From contig NW_025939616.1 in the NCBI RefSeq assembly GCF_000764305.2, positions 1 to 64,000 on the forward strand: a stretch of 64,000 nucleotides of DNA, in the 5' to 3' direction. Shown here one piece after another: positions 25,001 to 35,600 of the stretch (positions are counted from its first letter, which is position 1; each line of letters begins with the position of its first letter). A program made the translations under genes and the position numbers. Origin of the DNA: Hyalella azteca (Eukaryota > Arthropoda > Malacostraca > Amphipoda > Hyalellidae). The notes beneath the pieces were generated by a model. It ran no database searches, was not told where the DNA came from, and saw nothing but the letters and a program-made list of their open reading frames with translations.

Positions 25001-28000
25001 ATATATAACGAACAACATCTTTATTTTGATTCAAATATATTTTTTTAAATTTGCGATGGGCATACAGTGCATTGGTGCGCCTTACATGTACATCAAGCGA
25101 TGCCATCTCCGTTGGACAACACCTTTATTTGGTGGCGGTATCAAGGAGACTGCAGTGAATATAGCAGCAATTAAATGATAAGAAAAAGATCTGCCATGTC
25201 TATGGTTACACGTCGATGATGCAAGAGTAATTACGTGCTGGTGCTGGCCATTACATTAGTAATATCAATGCATCACCTTAAAATCATTAAACCACCCACC
25301 CCCTCAATATACGTTTACATAAACAGCAGATGCAATCCTATCTCAAGCAAAATAGATTACCTTGTATTTCTTCAATTACATTATTTTCATGCGCCGTGAA
25401 AAAGCCCGTGATATATTTTCATGTGCCGTGATTGAATTTCGTGCGTCGTGATATATTTTCATACGCCATGATATATTTTCTTACGCCGTGACATAATTTA
25501 ATGCGCTGTGGTATGTTTTCATGCGCCGTGATCCATTTTCATATTGAATGCGTTCATACTTCGTTATATTATGAAGGCATTGCCGTGTGCAGTACAACGC
25601 CGTGTACGACACGGTAATATCGTGCGACACGGCCGGACTGCTGGAGTACTGGCGGGGGTCAGAGGGGGGCTACGCCGCCCCCTCATGCGTACAGTTCACC
25701 TCCAAGCTGGACACAGACCTCTTCGAGTTTGTTAAGCTCAAGCGGCCCCCTCACGCCCTTTGTGTCGCGCCCTCAGGACTGCAGTTCGCCACACTCGCCC
25801 ATGACAGGAAGGTGTGTATAGTTATTAGTTTGTTTTTATTATTATTAATATTATTTAATAGTAAGTAGCGATAAACTTCAAGCTATTTTTATTATTTGAT
25901 TTTTGAATATTTAGCCATTTAGCATTATTTGTTTCATCTGTAAATTTTTTTTTAGATTTTGTGTTCAGTAGGAATGAAAGAAAACTTATGAAGGAGCTAT
26001 TATTGTGTGAACAACCTCTGTCCTTACAAATAAATGAGTATTTATATGTAATTTAGGTATATGTAGTAATTTATATGTAATTAAAGTATTTATATGGAAT
26101 ATATTCTATTAACTTGTGATGAAAAATGATGGATTTTAATATAACATTTTAATTTTCTCAATTTATCATGTTAGAATTAATTAGCACTGCTTTAAGAGAA
26201 TCGGTATCATTTTCGTCTTAAATTGTGGGAAGTTTTATGCCCTATGGCTTAGCTTTTCGATGTCGTACCGACATAAGTTTCAACTTGATTTAAGTTTAGC
26301 AGATCCGTATGTTCAAGTTCATCCATGTCAGAGCAACATAAGTTTCAACTTGATCCATGTTTGAGCAGATCCGAGTGTTCAAGTTCCTGACGGGGAAGTT
26401 GACGCGCGTGTTTNTGGACACGGACCTCTTCGAGTTTGTTAAGCTCAAGCGGCCCCCTCACGCCCTTTGTGTCGCGCCCTCAGGACTGCAGTTCGCCACA
26501 CTCGCTCATGACAGGAAGGTGTGTTTAATTATTTGTTTGTTTTTATTATTTAGTTAGTTTACCATTATATGTCACCATGAGATAAGTTTCAACTTGATCC
26601 ATGTTTGAGCAGATCCGAGTGTTCAAGTTCCTGACGGGGAAGTTGACACGCGTGTTTGACGAGAGTCTGGAGCAGGTAATGGAGCTCCAGCAGCGCAAAC
26701 CTCAGGTGCCCAACATGGAGTTTGGCAGGCGGTCAGTGGGTGTCTGTATTAAATAGGTTTAAATGTTTTGTGCCTTTCATTCAAATATTGATTTAATATT
26801 ATGTTTGTTTCCCCATAAGATGAACGTTTGCCTCCAATATATGAACGTTTATTTCACGCCATATGACAGTTTGCTTCCTGCAATCTGAATGAAGAATTTG
26901 TTTGATGATACAACATGTAACATCTTCAATATTAAGTCGACATTGACTAATGTTTGATTACTTTACAGTTTGGCAGTAGAGCGAGAGGTTGAGAAGAGCG
27001 GTTACCTCGGTAACCTGGTGTACGACAGCAGCGGTTACCTGCTGCTGTACCCCACGCTGCTGGGCATCAAGGTGCTCAACCTGCATACCAACCGCCTCCT
27101 GCGCACCATAGCCCGTCCTGAGAACTTCAGGGCACTGCACTTAGCTCTGTTCCAGGTACTCAGAACTTCAGGGCACTGCACATAGCTCTGTTCCAGGTAC
27201 TCAGAACTTCAGGGCACTGCACATAGCTCTGTTCCAGGTACTCAGAACTTCAGGGCACTGCACATAGCTCTGTTCCAGGTACTCAGAACTTCAGGGCACT
27301 GCACATAGCTCTGTTCCAGGTACTCAGAACTTCAGGGCNATCGAGCAGGAGGCGGCGGACAACCCTAACCTGGAGCAGGACCTGCCCGACCCCACGCTCT
27401 TCGTGACCGCCTTCAAGAAGTCCCGTTTTTACCTCTTCACCTGCCGGGACGCTGCCAACGCCCGGGCCACCGACCCAGACAGGGACGTGTTCAACGAACG
27501 GCCCAGCAAAGAGGACGTCATCGCCGCCATTGATGACTCGGGTCAGCCTTGCATGGGTTCTGTGAAGCTTTTTTTATAACATTAAATGGCTTTTTTATTC
27601 CATTAAGTGCAGCCACTCTGCCTTGTATGGGTTTTGTGTATCAGAAATAGCTCTTTTTGGTCCTTCAATTGGTATTTTTATTACATTAAGTAGTACAGAT
27701 TAAATAATTCGCCATGTTTGAGAAGTTTCTACAAGCGAATCAAGAAAAAAAGTTGAGAATCGGCGACAGGGCTGGTTACTTTATATGCATTAGTATATCT
27801 GTAGATATAGGAGTCTCCAATGCAGGGATGCCTGAAAAACACATGTAAATTGTTTTTCTCATTCATTAAATGAGGACTTAGTTTAACTTAAAATTCGTGT
27901 ATGGGTTATTCTGCAATGTACAAACTTGTATATTTTATTCCATTAAGTGGCTTTTTTTATTCCATTAAGTAGCTGTTTTATTCTATTAAGTGGCTTTTTA

Positions 28001-30273
28001 TTCCATTAACTGGCTTTTTTTTTATTCTATTGGGTGGCTTTTTTATTCCATTAAATGGCTTTTTTATTCCATCAAGTGCTGCCACTCAGCCTTCATGGGT
28101 TTTGTGGATCAGAAATAGCTCTTTTTATTCCAGTACGTGGCTTTTTTATTCCATTAAGTGGCTTTTTTATTCCACTAAGTGGCTTCTTTATTCCATTAAT
28201 TGGCTTTTTTATTCCATTAATTGTTTTTTTTATTCCATTAAGTGGTACTGATTAAAAAATCCGCCATGTTCGAGAAGTTTCTACAAACGAATCAAGAAAA
28301 AAAGTTAAAAATCGGCGACAGGGCCAACATGGCCTAATGATAAACTGATAACATTATATGCATTAGTATATCTTTAGATATAGGAGGCTGCAATGCAAGG
28401 ATGCTTGGGAACACATGTAAATCGCTTACATTAGTCGTTTCGAGCCAGTCGCATTAGAAGTCCTCCTCATTCATTAGAGGAGGACTTAGTTTAACTTGAA
28501 ACTCGTGTGTGGGTTAATCTGCAATGTACATACTTGTACGGCAAAGGCAGCTTCGTGTTTTGTACTGGGAACGTTCCCCTTCCCCCTAACCTGTTCCAAA
28601 ATCTAATAACCGCAATCAGACTGCAGAATTTTGCAACGTTATTATTGTGTTTGGTGTAGGTACATCACTTGCACCTACGCAGGCAAACAAGGGTTGAAGA
28701 TGTACTGTATAAAACTCCAACACCTGATAAGTTATATCTAGAGCTTATTTTGCTAGACGATCCTTGTTCACAAACCTGTCAAAAATAACCTGTCTGAAGT
28801 TTCCTGTTTAATATCGCCTTTTTAAAAGTTCTTAGCCGACAAGTTTTCACAGCGTAGATTTCTCGTAGATTTCCTTCATCATCGAAACGTTTCCCCTGCA
28901 GATGGACAACGCATCTTCGAGACGGCGACGCTGCACACGTCGCTGGGGGACATCCACCTGAAGCTCTTCCTCAAGGAGTGTCCCAAGACCGTCGAGAACT
29001 TCTGCGTGCACGCGCGTAACGGCTACTACAACGGCCACGTCTTCCACCGCGTCATACGACAGTTTATGATCCAGACGGGCGACCCGCAGGGTAATATATC
29101 TAATTGTTTCGCTCTACCTAAACTCCAGTACGTCCTACGTGCGTCTCCTGCATATACGCGGGTAGGTGATTTGGAGCGGTTCGATGTGGTGTTGGTTTCT
29201 GCCCTCTCGACCATCACCAATGTCAGCTTCGAGCGCGAATCTCTTGAACAAGCTGTGTTGCCGGTCCGGCTGGGAGGCCTGGGTATCCGTATGTCAAAGG
29301 ACATCGCGCTCCCTGCGTTCATATCGTCACTCCACTCCGTCCGTGGCCTAGTTGATGCTGATGATCATTGACATGAAACCATTCCCTGCTTTTAATTAAT
29401 AAAATCAATTCTTTTTTTTTTTGTTGGAATGGTGAGTGTGGGAGGCCTTTATTTAAAAAAAAATATATATCTAAAAAGTATATGTTATACCTATATAAAG
29501 TATATCTTATACCTATTTAAAGTATATGTTAAACCTATAAAAAGTATATGTTATACCTATAAAAAGTATATCTTGTACCTATTTAAAGTATATGTTATAC
29601 CTATAAAAAGTATATCTTATACCTATTAAAGTATATGTTATACCTATAAAAAGTATATCTTATACCTATTTAAAGTATATCTTATACCTATATAAAGTAT
29701 ATATTATACCTTTTTAAAGAATATGTTATACCTATAAAAAGTATATGTTATACATTTATAAAAAACTATTCGAACATTAGAATAAACTCTGCTATTCAGG
29801 TCATAAGCCTTGAAGATATACACCCTAGGGTGCTCCCACCCACTTTTTTGCCCCTACAGTAACGGGTGTGGGGGTGACCTCTTACCTCCTAGCGTCCCAT
29901 AATCTTCCCTCGCATCCCCAACAGGGATGTATGTGGGGGTTGAGCACTCCTCCCCTCATGCCCCCTAATTTTCCATTAAATTTCCCCCACAGGGATGTAT
30001 GTGGGGTAACCTCTTACCTCCTGGTCCCCCATAATCTCCCATCATCTCCCCCACAGGGACGGGGAGACACCTGACCAATGTACTCCTGGTCCCCCATAAT
30101 CTCCCATTATCTCCCCCACAGGGACGGGTGTGGGGGGTGAAAGCATATGGGGAGGGGAGTTTGAAGACGAGTTCCACCCATCTCTTCGTCACGACCGCCC
30201 CTACACCGTCAGCATGGCCAACGCCGGGCCCAACTCCAACGGCTCCCAGTTCTTCATAACGCTCGTGCCCACG
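19004..30273 (+). CDS. PPWD1: WD-repeat and cyclophilin-type prolyl isomerase (partial)
   Basis: Exons: 19004-19124, 23270-23372, 23566-23762, 24053-24246, 25593-25811, 26613-26731, 26969-27154, 27340-27541, 28902-29090 and 30122-30273. GT-AG phases agree wherever both sides are visible. The first exon gives [20 protein letters not shown] and WVGP. WD-repeat exons include [31 protein letters not shown] and AGLLEYW. A linker follows ([14 protein letters not shown]), then the cyclophilin domain with catalytic FHRVI and FMIQTGDP and [18 protein letters not shown]1 is a nuclear spliceosome-associated isomerase. Missing: about 12 residues and the acceptor at the N of 27339, and the final exon(s) with the conserved Trp and His of the active site, presumably lost around the gap at 31113-31413 or the join at 32.65 kb. 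Arrays copying splice junctions follow exons 4, 7 and 8 and precede exon 10. Confidence 0.93.
19551..21302. mobile_element. 1.75-kb DNA transposon remnant in PPWD1 intron 1
   Basis: Terminal inverted repeats of about 25 bases (one mismatch) begin AGGGTAAACGCGGTATATTC on the left and AGGGTAAATGCGGTATATTC on the right. No transposase frame remains, so it is non-autonomous or decayed. Flanking ACATT/ACTTT is too weak to call a target duplication, so the superfamily is not assigned. Confidence 0.7.
20385..20690. repeat. Two-copy repeat related to a dispersed family
   Basis: Two diverged ~150-bp units contain CAGTGAGCATG, CTTGATGAAATTGG and AACGGT(C/G)ATGTTTAGC. The same phrases occur as inverted copies at 44.2-44.4 and 45.05-45.2 kb. 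Confidence 0.6.
21720..21851. repeat. Two-copy tandem repeat, ~69 bp
   Basis: 'GCAACTGATTTCCGGACAA' through 'CATCCTGATCCATCCTACAT' occurs twice almost identically. Confidence 0.85.
21855..23269. other. Remainder of PPWD1 intron 1
   Basis: AT-rich intron. One end of an unresolved repeat at about 22446 reads ACCGTCAACCGGGGCTACTC, with an internal duplication of GGGGCTACTCGGGACAGG. There is one unresolved base at 22650. No exon was found. Confidence 0.4.
24207..24337 (+). repeat. 40-bp array copying the PPWD1 exon 4 donor
   Basis: The last 28 bases of exon 4 plus GTAATGACACCT repeat: the real copy, two further exact copies and a fragment that runs into an N at 24339. Each copy carries an AAG|GTAATG donor. 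Confidence 0.85.
24936..24973. other. Tn5/Nextera mosaic-end palindrome (library artefact)
   Basis: CTGTCTCTTATACACATCT is followed immediately by its exact complement. This is the junction adaptor of transposase-based mate-pair libraries, not biology. The sequence left and right of it may not be adjacent in the genome. Confidence 0.97.
25383..25540. repeat. Minisatellite, ~25-bp unit, about 6 copies
   Basis: Repeats of ATGCGCCGTGATATATTTTC with substitutions, just upstream of PPWD1 exon 5. Confidence 0.85.
26345..26520 (+). other. Duplicated fragments of PPWD1 exons 6 and 5 around an N
   Basis: 26373-26413 equals the start of exon 6. After the N at 26414 the sequence restarts in exon 5 (26415-26519), runs through its donor, and reaches the full exon 6 at 26613. 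The order 5, part of 6, part of 5, 6 around a single N is best read as a failed gap closure or unmerged allele, not a gene structure. Confidence 0.85.
27121..27338 (+). repeat. 41-bp array copying the PPWD1 exon 7 donor
   Basis: The last 34 bases of exon 7 plus GTACTCA repeat at least four more times, then break at the N of 27339. Each copy ends CTGTTCCAG|GTACTC. Use of a downstream copy as donor would bring an in-frame TAG. Confidence 0.88.
27540..28535 (+). repeat. Two ~0.45-kb direct copies spanning the exon 8 donor region, with T-rich minisatellite
   Basis: The segment from the exon 8 donor (CAGCCTTGCATGGG), through 'GAGAAGTTTCTACAA', CGGCGACAGGG and 'TGCATTAGTATATCT', to 'GGACTTAGTTTAACTT' at about 27.88 kb recurs from about 28.08 to 28.53 kb. 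The two copies are separated by a ~21-bp minisatellite of TTCCATTAAGTGGCTTTTTT units (27930-28245). The block contains the GGCGACAGG hairpin phrase of the local LINE/SINE tail. Confidence 0.75.
29091..29371 (+). mobile_element. LINE reverse transcriptase fragment in PPWD1 intron 9
   Basis: Immediately after the exon 9 donor, and open in the same frame, lie about 90 codons: [40 protein letters not shown], then [20 protein letters not shown] and a stop. The [11 protein letters not shown]...ALPAF signature is characteristic of the region downstream of the reverse transcriptase domain in non-LTR retrotransposon proteins of invertebrates. It is a 5'-truncated fragment. Because it follows the donor without a stop, read-through would append retrotransposon residues to PPWD1. 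Confidence 0.75.
29440..29765. repeat. AT-rich minisatellite, ~20-bp unit
   Basis: Alternating AAAGTATATGTTATACCTAT and AAAGTATATCTTATACCTAT units, about 15 copies, within PPWD1 intron 9. Confidence 0.9.
29848..30140 (+). repeat. ~65-bp array copying the PPWD1 exon 10 acceptor
   Basis: Five diverged copies of a CCCC(T/A)ACAG acceptor are followed by exon-like GGGA(C/T)G(G/T)(G/A)TGTGGGG, at about 29853, 29915, 29985, 30048 and 30111. The last is the real acceptor leading into exon 10. Clear divergence argues for a genuine old amplification. Confidence 0.8.
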
Positions 30274-30789
30274 GTGCGTTGCTTTCCTTGCCCCAATCGA
30301 CAATCAATATACCATTTGTACATATATTCTTTTTTTCCATTCATAATTTATTGCTATCCTTGCCCTAATTGACAATATACCATGTGTACATATGTAGAAA
30401 TATCCATTTTTTTCCATTCATAATTTGTCTCCATGTATGTTTCTCAGTCCCATGTACATGTCCTTTCTCGATTTATACTTTTTATCCCGTATAATTTTCA
30501 CAATTCCATGTATATCTCCCATTATTATTTACAATCATTGTCCCACACATGTTTTCCCGAACTAATATACATTTTATTTCATTTGTTTATCGCATAACCT
30601 GCTAACGGCCTGCACTCCTACCTTACCTAATGACCTGTCAATATTGATATTCAATAAATTCTTTGTGTCACTTCTTCATCGTAAAGGAACCTGCCACAGT
30701 AAAAGAAGCACTGCTTTATATACACAATGCTAAACTACCTGCTACTATATAGCACCTCCAGCATGTAATCCTAATTCATGTACATCTGT

Positions 30790-31112
30790 ACGTGTAACCT
30801 AACTAATGTGCACCTGACCAATGTACACCTGCCCAATGTACACCTGACCAATGTACACCTGACTAATGTACACCTGACTAATGTACACCTGCCCAATGTA
30901 ACCTGACTAATGTACACCTGACTAATGTACACCTGCCCAATGTACACCTGACCAATGTACACCTGACCAATGTACACCTGACCAATGTACACCTGACCAA
31001 TGTACACCTGCCCAATGTACACTTGACCAATGTACACTTGACCAATGTACACCTGACAATGTACACCTGACAATGTACACCTGACAATGTGCACCTGACC
31101 AATGTACACCTG
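30790..31112. repeat. Minisatellite, ~15-bp unit (AATGTACACCTGACC)
   Basis: About 21 copies of AATGTACACCTGACC and close variants, running into the gap. Confidence 0.95.
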
Positions 31113-31413
31113 NNNNNNNNNNNNNNNNNNNNNNNNNNNNNNNNNNNNNNNNNNNNNNNNNNNNNNNNNNNNNNNNNNNNNNNNNNNNNNNNNNNNNNNN
31201 NNNNNNNNNNNNNNNNNNNNNNNNNNNNNNNNNNNNNNNNNNNNNNNNNNNNNNNNNNNNNNNNNNNNNNNNNNNNNNNNNNNNNNNNNNNNNNNNNNNN
31301 NNNNNNNNNNNNNNNNNNNNNNNNNNNNNNNNNNNNNNNNNNNNNNNNNNNNNNNNNNNNNNNNNNNNNNNNNNNNNNNNNNNNNNNNNNNNNNNNNNNN
31401 NNNNNNNNNNNNN
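31113..31413. other. Assembly gap (301 N)
   Basis: A run of N flanked by two different minisatellites. It may conceal the last PPWD1 exon(s). Confidence 0.98.
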
Positions 31414-31797
31414 TGTCTGTATGGTAGACATGGCCACCCATGTCTGTATGGTAGACATGGCCACCCATGTCTGTATGGTAGACATGGCCACCCATGTCTG
31501 TATGGTAGACATGGCCACCCATGTCTGTATGGTAGACATGGCCACCCATGTCTGTATGGTAGACATGGCCACCCATGTCTGTATGGTAGACATGGCCACC
31601 CATGTCTGTATGGTAGACATGGCCACCCATGTCTGTATGGTGTACATGGCCACCCATGTCTGTATGGTAGACATGGCCACCCATGTCTGTATGGTAGACA
31701 TGACCACCCATGTCTGTATGGCAGACATGGCCACCCATGTCTGTATGGTAGACATAGCAACCCATGTCTGTCATACATGGCAACCCATGTCTGTCAA
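31414..31797. repeat. Minisatellite, 27-bp unit, about 14 copies
   Basis: The unit is TGTCTGTATGGTAGACATGG plus CCACCCA. Copies are almost identical next to the gap and diverge at the far end. Open frames on both strands are artefacts. Confidence 0.95.
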
Positions 31798-31799
31798 TA

Positions 31800-32650
31800 A
31801 AGCGTTTAATTTACCATCATTGGCTTTCAAATGGTGTTATTAGTGAGGGCGAATGGAATGTCTTGCAAGTACCTGATCTTATTCTTGTATTTATGATGAT
31901 CATTTTATTTTTCGACTGTAAATTGTATTTTTACTGTGCTAAGCACTAATTAGTGACCCAGGCCGTGCTATCTAAACTTGCTTATTTACACGTAGCGACC
32001 GATTCCTGGTCTGTGATTGGTGGGTTTAGCTTGAAAAGTCGTCAATTATTGGCTGACTGAGTTACGAACTCGTAACTAATTTTAATAGTAAGATCTCATG
32101 TTCTAGCCGACAATATTTGTATGAAACGAAGTGCAGTCCGCGGGGAAGAAAAGTATTGTGACTCCAGAGCGACAATTGCTGACGCTGATTTAATGTGAAA
32201 CAATTGAAAATGTAAATTTAAAATTTGCTGCTTAAGAGAGTGAATTTCTTCGTCCATTGTTATTGGTTTCATATAGCATATTCGCGTGGTATTCATTGCA
32301 AATTCGTTATATTCCATTTGTTTAAATAAATTTTTTGGTTCTATCCGTCTTCTCAGTGATCGTAAGACTGAGGGCAGTAAATAGAGTTTGATATAAATAA
32401 TTATTTTTATAACAGTCTTATTGCTATTGATTGTGTGGATGCGGGAAAACGGTGAACAGGTTCACGCACTGCAACATATTGGGCTAAATTTAATTATCTG
32501 TATGAATTTCAAGAGTAAAGTTGACCTTTGACATTGCGTTATTTATCCCAGCTTGTGATGTAGTATACACATATTATACATATAGTACTACTATATACTA
32601 TACATATATACAAGGGAGCATATATTATATTATATGTAGATANTATAGGT
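31800..32650. other. Stretch between PPWD1 and GNL1
   Basis: AT-rich DNA without a recognisable exon. I looked for the missing cyclophilin C-terminal exon and did not see it. It ends with a TATATAC-rich run, an N at 32643, and the mosaic-end adaptor. Confidence 0.4.
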
Positions 32651-32651
32651 T

Positions 32652-32684
32652 CTGTCTCTTATACACATCTAGATGTGTATAAGA
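32652..32684. other. Tn5/Nextera mosaic-end palindrome (truncated)
   Basis: CTGTCTCTTATACACATCT followed by 14 of the 19 bases of its complement. It cuts directly into GNL1 codons 2-3, so the true upstream sequence of GNL1 is not what lies to the left. Confidence 0.95.
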
Positions 32685-32687
32685 CAC

Positions 32688-35600
32688 CGCCGTAAGCCTG
32701 TAAGCGGCAAGCAGAAGAAGCAGCTGCTCAAGGAGAAGCGCGAGAAGAGAGCCAACACGCAGCAGCGCTGCCAAGGTCTGAAAAATTATACTTAGTTAGG
32801 CGCCTTTCACACAGGGCGGGAAATCCCGCCGGCGTGAAAAAAAAACCGCCGCGGGATTTCCCGCCGAACCTCAGCGAACATTTAAAATGTGCACCGCTAT
32901 TCACACACGATGGATTTTCACGCGGCGTGAAGTTTCACGCCTGACGACCGCGTGTGTCACGCTAAAACTGAGGCGGGATTTCCCGCGGCAGTTGAGCTTG
33001 CAATGGGATTCAATGTAATCTTTCACACTGGGCGGTTTTTCACGCCGCTACCTAGTGTGGTAGCGGCGCTGCAAGACTGATAGATTCCAGCGTGAAAAAC
33101 CGCCTCGTGTGAATGATAGCGCGGGAAATCCCGCAGCGGTTTTTTCACGCCGGCGGGATTTCCCGCCCTGTGTGAAAGGCGCTTAACTCTTTGTCTACGG
33201 ATATATTACCCGTCGTCAATGCTATTTCTACCTATTACCCGTCGTCAATGCTATTACTACCTAAATGCCTCTGGTAATGAGCGATACCCTCAGTAGACAA
33301 AGGGCTAAATCATGTTACTCATTGAGTATTTTTCAATTCATTTTAGTCCATGATGACGGAAAAGAAAATTATGTGTAGCGTCAATTTGTTTCAAGCCACT
33401 TCTCAACCCGCCATAAAATAGTTATGTATTATATTATTTATTATGCCATTTATTATTTTAGGCCATTCATTATTGTAACTTTATTGAAATATTATGTTAG
33501 AAAAAGTAGATTATTTTGTTGTAAATTATGAAGAAACTATGCAGTCTATCTGAATTAACATTCAAGAGATTGTCTAACAGTTTGTAAAGCGTTTATGGAT
33601 ACCTTCATTGTAGGGAATATTTGCTGAAATACAATAATTTAATTTTCACCTGAAAAATTTTATAATAATTACAGTGAAATTTTTGGAAAACTTGTTTAAC
33701 TGCAATTTGAAAGCTGAATGATAGATTTCGAATACGTGAGTTTGTTTAACAAATTAATTGACTCATGTTTCTTACTTGACAGCCAAATTGACTCATGTTT
33801 CTCACTTGACAGCCAAATTGACTCATGTTCTCACTTGACAGCCAAATTGACTCATGTTTCTCACTTGACAGCCAAATTGACTTGCGTTCTTTGCGTGACA
33901 GCCAAATTGACTCATGTTTCTTACTTGACAGCCAAATTGACTCATGTTTAATACTTTCATTCTGTACACAATTTTGTGATGACTGATGATGCATTAATTT
34001 TTTGTTAAGTGAAATTTTTTTCACTGAGCGAGGTAAATGTAATCAAAATTCTTTGTTGTTAATTGATTTTTTTTATTAGTGGAGCCTTTACTAAGCAAGG
34101 TTCTACTGTAAATGCATTTTTAGGGGTGTCCCTTATTACCCCGTCTTGCGAAAATGGCCGCCATTTTTTTTAATAATTCCTCGTCTACTTGTGTTAACAG
34201 ACAGCGACGACGATGAGGTCCCAGGCCCCTCTGGCCCCAGCAGGGACCGTCTGGGGGACTACACCTCCAAAATATTCAGCGTCAACCGCCAGCCCCAGCA
34301 ACGTGGGGCCAGGGCCAACAGGTGGGTACACGCACAGAAATTAGTGTCACTTTGTCCAATTAGTGTTGCACTTAACAAGACAGTGCAACACTAATTGGAC
34401 AAAGTGCTCACCCAACAAAATGCATGACATTACCCAATTTGGTAATTTTTTTCCCATTTAACTTTTACCCAATTTGGTCCTGCAAAAAGGGGCGTATCAG
34501 TGCTACTTCCTCGCTCTGCTCGTGCTGTGGGTGAGAGTGGATGTCACTATTTGCAAAATATTACTCATTTATCTTTATGAGTGATGTTGCTGTTGATCTT
34601 ATTGTCCTAATTGTGATCTTGCGGGTCGTCTACATGGCTGTCACCCAAGAAGCATGTCTCGAATGCCTGGCTTGGACTAATCTGAAGCGGTGCACCAGCG
34701 TGGCCGTGAACCGTGACGTCCAGAACTCAGAACGTGGGCAGGCGCAAATTTTGGTGCCTATGTTTCTTTATTAAGCATCAGCACCACGAGAACTCTTTAT
34801 ACTATTGGTTTCAGGCTCTTCCCTCATCTTCAAATTACAGTCTTAATGAATTTTTACGCAGGAACAAGCCTCTTTTGACCTGTAGATGAAATCTTCATGT
34901 ATGCGTTCAAAAGTTAGTTTGATCGCCTGTGGTAATGCTCCTCGGTACATTGCACACATTGATGTCTGGTGAGAATGTTCCATAATCTGAACGTAAGGAA
35001 TGGTTCCGATTATGACGCCTTACTATTTATCACCTATTTGCTTTCTAAATTTCCATGTTAACCCCTCCATTCCTACATTAACACCTCCACATCACGCAGA
35101 TATAACCTGCAGTTCAACAAGGACAAGCTCGACGCAGAGTTCGCCAGGAGCAAGCAGGAGGTGTACGCGCCCATCGCTGTCGCCGACCCCGCCGCCCTCG
35201 AGTACTCTTCTGAGGACTTCTTCCCTCCTGGCCTCACCTTCCCTCAGCGGCCTCAAGGTATGGAGGGCTATTGAGAACCACTTCCCGCCTGGCCTCACCT
35301 TCCCTCAGCGGCCTCAAGGTATAGAGGGCTATTGAGGACCACTTCCCGCCTGGCCTCAGCGTCCTCAAGGTATAGAGTGCTGTTGATACGACTTCCTGTG
35401 TCGTGTATCCGCATTTACTACATTTTAACCCCAAGACACGCATTTACTTTACTTGTAAAGCCCTAATACGTGCATTTACTGCCTTCAACCCTAGGACACG
35501 CGTTCACTGCATTTATTTAAATTTTAGGGCACATGTGCACCAATATCATGCACATGCTGAAGAAGTCTGTCTCATTTATGTCTTTCATTCTGCATTCATT

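Larger units (their letters stand above)
24340..25592. other. PPWD1 intron 4 with suspect join
   Basis: Sequence between the N at 24339 and exon 5. It includes a tandem repeat at about 24810-24935 (CTACAGCTGTG and TCTAGTCTACTGCTGTG words), a Nextera mosaic-end palindrome, and a ~25-bp minisatellite at 25383-25540. The short frame at 24358-24505 encodes nothing recognised. Confidence 0.5.

Noticed and set aside
30771..31843. Very long open frames on both strands (up to 335 codons)
   Set aside because: They consist of 15-bp and 27-bp minisatellites plus Ns, whose unit length is a multiple of three. They are not proteins.
35092..35443. Minus-strand frames overlapping GNL1 exon 3
   Set aside because: Shadows of the GC-rich coding exon and its junction array.
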